A stretch of DNA of 64,000 nucleotides, taken from positions 62,001 through 126,000 of the forward strand of contig NZ_VCBC01000002.1 in assembly GCF_005843925.1 (NCBI RefSeq). Direction: 5' to 3'. The notes beneath the pieces were generated by a model. The model ran no database searches. It saw only the letters and a program-made list of their open reading frames with translations, and was not told the DNA's origin. Positions 58,481-64,000 of this stretch are shown in pieces. How positions within the stretch are numbered: the first letter of the stretch is position 1; every line of letters begins with the position of its first letter. The DNA is from Thalassotalea litorea (GTDB lineage: Bacteria > Pseudomonadota > Gammaproteobacteria > Enterobacterales > Alteromonadaceae). The position numbers and the translations under genes are program-made.

Positions 58481-59533
58481 ATGTCGCAAATCGATACCTT
58501 ATCTGAGCTATTGCAGCTTTCCAAGAGCAACTACAAAGTCTTTGACCTTGGCCGCAAAGTCGAAAAAATATCCAAATCCGATTTTGAGCGCATGGAACAG
58601 GCAATGCTGCCTTATCCGACGCCATTGCAAGGCCATGCGCATCTGGCCGTTGTGTTTTGGCAACAGCGACCGGAAAAACCGTATATCTGGTTTATCAAGT
58701 TACCCTTGGATGAACGAGGATTACTTAATCAAGCCGCCCGTAATCATTTTATCGCCATCATCATTGAAGCGCTTGGCAATGACTTAACCGTTGACCCTAG
58801 CGAGAAGCAGGAAGAATTGTTGAAAGGGAATCCATACAATTTTACTCCTTCGCAGTACAAGCTGGCGACGCTTAACGCCACCTTAACCTTTGAATTTAAA
58901 CAACCGGCTTCGCAATACCTTGAACTTTGCCGTTCCTATTTGAGCGGTGATCTTGGCTGGGACAACTGGCAAGGTATCGGTGTTCAGGGTTTATGTGACT
59001 TTGCCGTGCGAATTCAAGACAATGATAATGCTGAGCTGTTATCAAAGGCGCTGCCAAACCTTCCTGAACAAGTATTTACGCCTTTAAGCGTCGCTCTTGA
59101 AAATCAGCAACTTCCGGTTGCATTGATTGATAAACTGCAACAGCTGGCGAATACAGAGTTACAAAATCACGACATCGATATCGCCAAACTCAGCGCCATT
59201 ATTCGCGCAATGAGTGGTAATGCGCTTCACCCGATGTTTTTGCAGCTTACTGATATTCTGCTCGCAGAAAAACGTTGTCAACAACTAGAGCTTTTTGTCG
59301 CCATTTCCGGGCGGGGTTGGATGGCTTTAGCGGATTACCCACGGATGCAGCGATTCTTAGAAGCCATTGTCGAGTTTGTTGATCAACCAACTTTCTTCGC
59401 TGTGTTCCAAGATCTGGTGGCATTACCCATGATCCGTCCAATTCTATTACAGGTAATTCGTTCAGCGGACAGAAGTAAGGCCCTGGAAATTGCCATCGGT
59501 GAGCTAATTAACACGATGCAAAAACAAGCATAA
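58481..59533 (+). CDS. DUF3549 family protein
   Basis: 350 residues, cytoplasmic, helical. It begins with LLQLSKSNYKVFDLGRKVEK (residues 11-30) and has PYTP-like and FWQQRPEKPYIWFIKLPLDE (about 59-78) segments followed by AARNHFIAII, as in DUF3549 proteins of Shewanella and Vibrio that I remember. No catalytic motif is visible. DUF3301 follows after 11 nt and yqcC-truC is divergent upstream. The set recurs in gammaproteobacteria, so a shared role is likely; its nature is unknown. Confidence 0.88.
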   Translation: MSQIDTLSELLQLSKSNYKVFDLGRKVEKISKSDFERMEQAMLPYPTPLQGHAHLAVVFWQQRPEKPYIWFIKLPLDERGLLNQAARNHFIAIIIEALGNDLTVDPSEKQEELLKGNPYNFTPSQYKLATLNATLTFEFKQPASQYLELCRSYLSGDLGWDNWQGIGVQGLCDFAVRIQDNDNAELLSKALPNLPEQVFTPLSVALENQQLPVALIDKLQQLANTELQNHDIDIAKLSAIIRAMSGNALHPMFLQLTDILLAEKRCQQLELFVAISGRGWMALADYPRMQRFLEAIVEFVDQPTFFAVFQDLVALPMIRPILLQVIRSADRSKALEIAIGELINTMQKQA

Positions 59534-59544
59534 GGATAAAAATA

Positions 59545-59847
59545 ATGGCTGAGATTTATGTCGCACTCGTCGGTTTTCTAATTATTTGGTATTTGTTTTT
59601 TGTTCGCAAAGTGGCAGAGACTGCTCGCATATTTGCAAGCAAGCACTGTAATCAACAAGGTCTGCAGTTTATCTCCATTGCCCGCACGTCATCGCGTTGG
59701 ACCGTAAACAAGCGCCAAGGCTTGCATCTGGTTAGTGTGTTCGAATTTGAGTTTTCTGGTGATAACTTATCTAGCTATGTCGGCACGGTACAAATGCGTG
59801 GCAATCGCTTAGAAAACATCGAACTACCGCCCTATAGCATTTCTTAA
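59545..59847 (+). CDS. DUF3301 family small membrane protein
   Basis: 100 residues. One N-terminal membrane helix (about 3-20) is followed by a soluble part with VRKVAETARIFASKHCNQQG (about 21-40) and a beta-rich end with RTSSRWTVNKRQG and FEFEFSGD. This layout matches DUF3301. It lies 11 nt behind the DUF3549 gene and is probably co-translated. Confidence 0.88.
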   Translation: MAEIYVALVGFLIIWYLFFVRKVAETARIFASKHCNQQGLQFISIARTSSRWTVNKRQGLHLVSVFEFEFSGDNLSSYVGTVQMRGNRLENIELPPYSIS

Positions 59848-59952
59848 AACCTCCACGATATTCGATTGTCATATCAGACTTTCGAAAAAGTACCTTAATG
59901 ATTTTCAATGCATTAATGTACAAAGACTATTTTGAGAATACTGCAGTGAATA

Positions 59953-59979
59953 AAAAACCTCGCTAAAAGCGAGGCTTTT
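59953..59979. terminator. Bidirectional terminator, DUF3301 and large secreted protein genes
   Basis: CCTCGCT / AGCGAGG around AAA, flanked by A-runs and T-runs (the outer A-C pair is mismatched). It lies between convergent genes. Confidence 0.7.
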
Positions 59980-60002
59980 ATATATCTGAGAGGCTGCAAT
60001 AA

Positions 60003-62834
60003 CTAAACTTTACGTCTCGATAATTGCAATAAACACAAGCTAAGTAAGGCCAAAATCGCTAACGGTGATGTAATTCCGCCTCCGCTATTGCCTCCACCGG
60101 CTTTTGGTGGCTGACCGCTAGCATTGACGACAATTGGAATATCGAAGGTTAAACTCAGTCCGTCTCGCTCAGTGGCAACGACGGTGATGGTATAAGTACC
60201 TTTTTTAGCAATTGCCCCTTGTATCGTGCGACCATTCAACAGTTCCATTCCCGAAGGCAGGTTAGAAACTGAAAAGTCCAGTAAACCGCGGTCGGGGTCG
60301 TAGGCAATTTCAAGTAGCTCGCCTTGATACAATTCGTTGGCTTTCAGGTATTGAGTAGTAAGTGGTGCATATAAGTCAGGCGCATCATTCACATTGACTA
60401 ATTTAATCGTAAAGTTACTACTGCGTTGAATTTGATTTTCGTGCCACTTTGCCTTGATCCGAAGGTTAGATGCAAATCCCTCATCATCAAACATATCATC
60501 ATTATCCAACGTGCCAGACAGTACTTTTCCATCCCATTTTAAATTTCGATGATTAAAATTAGTTTCATCAAATCCAGAATTCAGCGACAGCGTAATATCA
60601 CCTGGCTTCAAATTTAAAAAATGGTCTGAAAAATCAATATGCAGCGGCTGATCCTGAACACCTTCTACAGATAAACTCGATAACGTTCTTTTATCGACAA
60701 AAGGTTGCGTATCTACAAATTCAAAAGTGCGAATTTCAGGCAAAGCGCCATGATAAAGCGCAAAGCCTTTTGAATCGTCAACGACGATATAAGATACGTA
60801 TCCATCACTATTTAAATTGTTGACTTGCTTACTCCGATAAAAACCAAAATCTTTTGTGTCAAAAACCCAAGCCCAGCCAATATAATCAATAAAGTAATCG
60901 TTCGAATGCGATCCTTGCAAACCTTGACCTATATTAAAGGCAGAGCGTGCCGCTTGCTGCGACTCCCAGGATGAGCTGGTTTCATTAAATTGATAATAAA
61001 ACTTTGATGAATAGTTGTAATCAATCAACACATTATTTTGGTCAAAATGGAGCACATTATCAACGCCAAGATAACGAGTTTCATGCTCATCTTTTTCCAA
61101 TTTAATTTCACTTTCGACTACAAACTGTTCTAGTTCATTATCAAAGGACAATATCGGCATCGTCGTTCGATGTGCCAGTGTTACGTCAATGTCACGTTTG
61201 GAGGCGAACAATAATTTGTAGGAATCTCCCAAACGAACGAACTGATAGTCCGAACTACCGGAATTAAATAGCTGATGTTGTAAAAATGGAGAGCTCTGAC
61301 AATCAATATTTGCGGTTAACTCTTCGATTTTACAAATACTGATATCAAATGCCTGCTCTCTGGAATAATGTAATGCAACAATAGTGGTGTCATTGACAAT
61401 GATTGACTGCAAAACCGCACTAATTTCGCCATTTAAGGTCAAGTTAACTTCTTGCTTTAGTTTAAATTCTTCACCGTCTAGTTGCATACGTAACAAGGTC
61501 GAACTCGCGTCTGTGTTGCTGCGTACCAAGAAGAAATAGCTCTCTAGGGTATATCCAACATATTCCATCTGGCTGACGTTTTGAATGGTGTCATTTTGAG
61601 AGATATGTGAACGAGCGCGATAGCTAATATCATTGGTAGGTGGCTGATAATTCCACACAAAAAATTCATTATCACCAAATAACATTAACTGATTCGTTTC
61701 GCTTTCAAAAAAGCTGTTTTGTTGCCCAAGAGAGCTAGGTAACTTTCCTGAAAAACCACCAACAACGCGTTTCTCAGTATCGCGAAGAACATTGCCATTA
61801 AACTCAATAAGTTTAGTTTCATTGGCATCAAAATCAGGAACCATGAGAAGTTTGTTATTTAAAAAATGGTGGATGCCGATACTTACTATTCCCGAGTTCT
61901 GGCGAACCGGTTGTAAGTTTTGCCAGTCGATACGAACAAGTTTATCGCCTTCAACGTGATAGTCGAGATTGTCAGGTGAAGCTGTTGCCGCAGTATACTC
62001 CGTGTCTGCTTCAAACTTGTTTTCAACGACCTCGTTCACCGAAAAAATAAATTCCATCCGAGACATTCGAACATAAACTAAGTTTTCCAATGAATTTATC
62101 TTAGTTAAGTACAGGCTATTATTTACGTAATCGAAACTATCATCCAATACAGTGGTTTGATGCAGTAATTGTTCCCCAATTCCATTTTCAAAATCGAGCT
62201 GATACTTTAAAAACTTAAAAGTTCTCTGGTAGACAGATACAATCCAAAGCTGATCGCTTAAGACATCGAAATAGTACTGTTCAGATTCACGTAACTGTTT
62301 TTCAGGGATGGGTATGTCAAATGACTTCGTCAATATACCCGAATCATCTAAATGTAAAACATAGCCTTTCTGTTCTTCATGGTAGTAGTCATATGCAAGA
62401 AAGTAAGACGCTTTCAGTGGTTTAATGGAGAAGTTTTCAGACAAGGTCAGCGGAAGAGGTAAGGATTCAATGAAGGATACATGGCCATCACCGGTAACCG
62501 AAAAGCGGTGATAATTTCGTCTTGAGAAAACGATTAGGTACTGATCAATAATTTCAACGGCGGTTACCTCGTCACTCGGCATTTCGATATCTAGGTTTTG
62601 TACCAAACGATATCGATTTTCCGCTTCAGAATATACCTTTAACTTCAAGTGGTTTACTTTGTTAATTCGTTCAAAGCTCGCGGAATATAACGTATTCGAA
62701 GTTGCGTCATACACCGTATTTTTTTGAACAATGGCACTTTCATTTACGACCGAAGAGATTTCCCTGTATATATTTTCATTGCTCCATGCATTAAAACTTA
62801 ACATTCCCAAAAGGAATAAGATTATTATGCGCAT
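60003..62834 (-). CDS. Large secreted protein with Ig-like repeats and a GlyGly-CTERM tail
   Basis: 943 residues. The signal peptide ends at AWS-NE (residues 18-19). A long beta-rich, propeller-like region covers about 30-690, without clear motifs. Two cadherin/He_PIG-type Ig-like domains follow (about 710-905), the second with YDPDRGLLDFSVSNLPSGM. The tail (about 913-943) has GGGNSGGG, a hydrophobic helix and RRK, the architecture of a GlyGly-CTERM sorting signal, which is normally processed by rhombosortase and linked to type II secretion. Two Cys (about 506 and 514) could pair. Probably surface-bound or released. The function of the propeller part is unknown. Confidence 0.85.
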   Translation of the reverse strand: MRIIILFLLGMLSFNAWSNENIYREISSVVNESAIVQKNTVYDATSNTLYSASFERINKVNHLKLKVYSEAENRYRLVQNLDIEMPSDEVTAVEIIDQYLIVFSRRNYHRFSVTGDGHVSFIESLPLPLTLSENFSIKPLKASYFLAYDYYHEEQKGYVLHLDDSGILTKSFDIPIPEKQLRESEQYYFDVLSDQLWIVSVYQRTFKFLKYQLDFENGIGEQLLHQTTVLDDSFDYVNNSLYLTKINSLENLVYVRMSRMEFIFSVNEVVENKFEADTEYTAATASPDNLDYHVEGDKLVRIDWQNLQPVRQNSGIVSIGIHHFLNNKLLMVPDFDANETKLIEFNGNVLRDTEKRVVGGFSGKLPSSLGQQNSFFESETNQLMLFGDNEFFVWNYQPPTNDISYRARSHISQNDTIQNVSQMEYVGYTLESYFFLVRSNTDASSTLLRMQLDGEEFKLKQEVNLTLNGEISAVLQSIIVNDTTIVALHYSREQAFDISICKIEELTANIDCQSSPFLQHQLFNSGSSDYQFVRLGDSYKLLFASKRDIDVTLAHRTTMPILSFDNELEQFVVESEIKLEKDEHETRYLGVDNVLHFDQNNVLIDYNYSSKFYYQFNETSSSWESQQAARSAFNIGQGLQGSHSNDYFIDYIGWAWVFDTKDFGFYRSKQVNNLNSDGYVSYIVVDDSKGFALYHGALPEIRTFEFVDTQPFVDKRTLSSLSVEGVQDQPLHIDFSDHFLNLKPGDITLSLNSGFDETNFNHRNLKWDGKVLSGTLDNDDMFDDEGFASNLRIKAKWHENQIQRSSNFTIKLVNVNDAPDLYAPLTTQYLKANELYQGELLEIAYDPDRGLLDFSVSNLPSGMELLNGRTIQGAIAKKGTYTITVVATERDGLSLTFDIPIVVNASGQPPKAGGGNSGGGITSPLAILALLSLCLLQLSRRKV

Positions 62835-62916
62835 TGGCTGACCTATCTTAATTATTTGTTTTTAATCATTAATTGTTTTTCAACTCCGAATAGATGGATA
62901 AGTCCATTTTTCGGAC

Positions 62917-62945
62917 AAAAAAAAACCTCAGCATTTCTGCTAAGG
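62917..62945 (-). terminator. Terminator of the tRNA-Phe/tRNA-Thr unit
   Basis: On the minus strand CCTTAGCA / TGCTGAGG (one G-U pair) is closed by a GAAA tetraloop and followed by nine Ts, 14 nt after tRNA-Thr. Confidence 0.93.
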
Positions 62946-62959
62946 CTTTCCTTAATAAA

Positions 62960-63035
<76 letters not shown>

Positions 63036-63122
63036 ACACAAAACTGTGTGCGATAAAAGGTAAACTTTTATCTTGGCACCAAGTTACTGTCATCTACATT
63101 TAGAAACAATAACTTTTAAAAA

Positions 63123-63198
63123 TGGTGCCCAGAGGCGGAATCGAACCACCGACACGGGGATTTTCAATCCCCTGCTCTACCGACTGAGCTATCTGGGC
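63123..63198 (-). tRNA. tRNA-Phe (anticodon GAA)
   Basis: 76 nt with encoded CCA. Acceptor GCCCAGA / TCTGGGC; anticodon stem GGGGA / TCCCC around TTGAAAA gives GAA; T-arm with GTTCGATTC. Confidence 0.97.
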
Positions 63199-63203
63199 AA
63201 ATC

Positions 63204-63247
63204 ATGTTTAAGGGCAATCCCCTGTATGTTTAAGGGCTTCCCCTGCT
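63204..63247. repeat. Tandem 22-bp direct repeat in the tRNA-Phe leader
   Basis: Units 63204-63225 and 63226-63247 share ATGTTTAAGGGC and CCCCTG, 19 of 22 bases identical. They fill most of the space between the promoter start site and tRNA-Phe. Confidence 0.85.
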
Positions 63248-63266
63248 GTCCTTGAGGACGGGCGCT

Positions 63267-63295
63267 ATTAAACGTTTTTTCGTGCGCCCCGTCAA
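63267..63295 (-). promoter_or_regulatory. Sigma-70 promoter of the tRNA-Phe/tRNA-Thr unit
   Basis: -35 TTGACG (63290-63295), 17-nt spacer, -10 TTTAAT (63267-63272), then a GC-rich discriminator AGCGCCCG, as expected for stable-RNA promoters under ppGpp control. Predicted start near 63260. Confidence 0.8.
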
Positions 63296-63374
63296 CCTCT
63301 TTTTTTACTATTTTTTCTGTTCGCTTAATTTAAAAGCAAGGTGCACTATTAATGAACAATAATTTACAGGAATA

Positions 63375-63644
63375 TTACTTTTGCGGGGTATAACCTTCAA
63401 TTTCAGGCTCTTTACCTTCAAACAGGAACGCCACCATCGTTTCTTCCAAATACTTACGGTCTTCGGCATTCATCATCGACAGCTTGTGTTCGTTGATCAG
63501 CATAGTCTGCTTCTTCTGCCACAACGTCCAGGCGGTTTTACCTATGTTGTCAAAGATTCGTTTACCAATTTCACCCGGGTAAAATTGAAAATCCAAACCG
63601 TCATCTTCTTTTTTTAAATGTTGGCAAAATACCGTACGACCCAT
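63375..63644 (-). CDS. yggX: YggX, iron-trafficking / oxidative-damage protection protein
   Basis: 89 residues. [19 protein letters not shown] (2-20) with Cys7 and the [15 protein letters not shown] segment (about 21-35) are the family signature. It protects iron-sulfur proteins from oxidation and may deliver iron. The start ATG overlaps the mutY stop by one base (TAATG), so the two are translationally coupled, as in E. coli. The [4Fe-4S] cluster of MutY gives a functional link. Confidence 0.97.
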   Translation of the reverse strand: MGRTVFCQHLKKEDDGLDFQFYPGEIGKRIFDNIGKTAWTLWQKKQTMLINEHKLSMMNAEDRKYLEETMVAFLFEGKEPEIEGYTPQK

Positions 63645-64000
63645 TATGTGCTCTCTTTACTGGTTGTTAACTTGGCTAATAAGGTTTTGCTTGATGCGGC
63701 CAAACCTATATCGGCACCGTGTTGCAGATGGTACCAAAGCTGGCCTTGGTGATCATTAATAATTGTCGGTTGTTTGTGGATTTGCAATTTTACCGGCACA
63801 ATATCCAGATGAAAATGGCTAAAGGTATGACGAAACTCGTCTAGTATTTCCTGAGAATCCACTTCCAGACCGAGGTTTTTGCCAATATCGGTTATTTGTT
63901 CCGGTTGTTCCGCTTCGTAAAAACTCCATAAACCGCCCCAAATACCCGACTGCGGGCGCTTATACATCAGTACCTGCTCACCATCGGTAAACATTAACAT
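63644..64000 (-). CDS. mutY: A/G-specific adenine glycosylase MutY, C-terminal part
   Basis: 118 residues, incomplete at the window edge. The fragment covers the C-terminal Nudix-like domain that recognises 8-oxoguanine. [15 protein letters not shown] (about 13-27) and the [12 protein letters not shown] strand (about 56-67) are typical. It removes adenine mispaired with 8-oxoG. The catalytic and iron-sulfur domains would lie beyond position 64000. Confidence 0.94.
   Translation of the reverse strand: MLMFTDGEQVLMYKRPQSGIWGGLWSFYEAEQPEQITDIGKNLGLEVDSQEILDEFRHTFSHFHLDIVPVKLQIHKQPTIINDHQGQLWYHLQHGADIGLAASSKTLLAKLTTSKEST

Overview
The window reads as a stretch of chromosome from a marine gammaproteobacterium of the Alteromonadales, most plausibly Colwelliaceae (Thalassotalea/Colwellia type). 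This is inferred from gene content and protein resemblance; no search was run. Supporting points are the blocks smc-zipA-ligA with cysZ divergent, hemA-prfA-prmC facing lolB-ispE-tRNA-Gln-prs-rplY-pth-ychF, and mutY-yggX; an SMC protein rather than MukB; the lineage-typical families VolA lipase, DUF3549, DUF3301, DUF3604 and GlyGly-CTERM; and short repeats that resemble those of Colwelliaceae genomes. Coding density is high. I see no prophage, CRISPR array, plasmid gene or intact transposase.

Layout. 1-4967: the 3' end of an unidentified gene, a TTG-started membrane-anchored retropepsin-like protein, a small membrane protein, a LysR regulator, a 1.0 kb AT-rich gap with several DnaA-box-like sites, and a Rossmann-fold oxidoreductase. 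5024-12863: ligA, zipA and smc on the minus strand (DNA ligation, cell division, chromosome organisation), with cysZ divergent. 12888-18752: an ATP-grasp protein, a small secreted protein, an OmpA-type lipoprotein, an M1 aminopeptidase, RNase T and a VOC protein; two copies of a palindromic REP-like hairpin flank this part. 18917-30734: an S9 peptidase, class I fumarase, pabB with a nudL-type NUDIX gene, sdaA, cysB and topA.

31213-39451 is rich in envelope genes: an Ig-like lipoprotein with EF-hand-like loops, a dicarboxylate symporter, a probable MITE, SohB, and a VolA-type surface lipase. 39751-49361 is the conserved core: a YciK-type SDR, prmC-prfA-hemA, lolB-ispE, tRNA-Gln, prs, rplY, pth and ychF, covering translation termination, the first step of tetrapyrrole synthesis, lipoprotein sorting, isoprenoid and PRPP supply, and peptidyl-tRNA recycling.

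49760-53701 holds the best candidate for an undescribed system: a secreted DUF3604 (PHP-like) protein followed by a membrane-anchored parvulin-like protein and a HupE/UreJ-type membrane protein whose start overlaps the preceding stop by 4 nt. 53727-59847 has an acyl-CoA synthetase, a cold-shock protein, a small unknown protein, truC-yqcC, and DUF3549-DUF3301. 60003-62834 encodes a large secreted protein with a GlyGly-CTERM tail. The window ends with a tRNA-Phe/tRNA-Thr transcription unit behind a promoter with a GC-rich discriminator, then yggX and the 3' part of mutY.

Most genes are ordinary housekeeping genes. The unusual material is in the intergenic DNA (REP-like hairpins, MITE-like element, short tandem repeats, DnaA-box cluster) and in the envelope proteins of unknown function.
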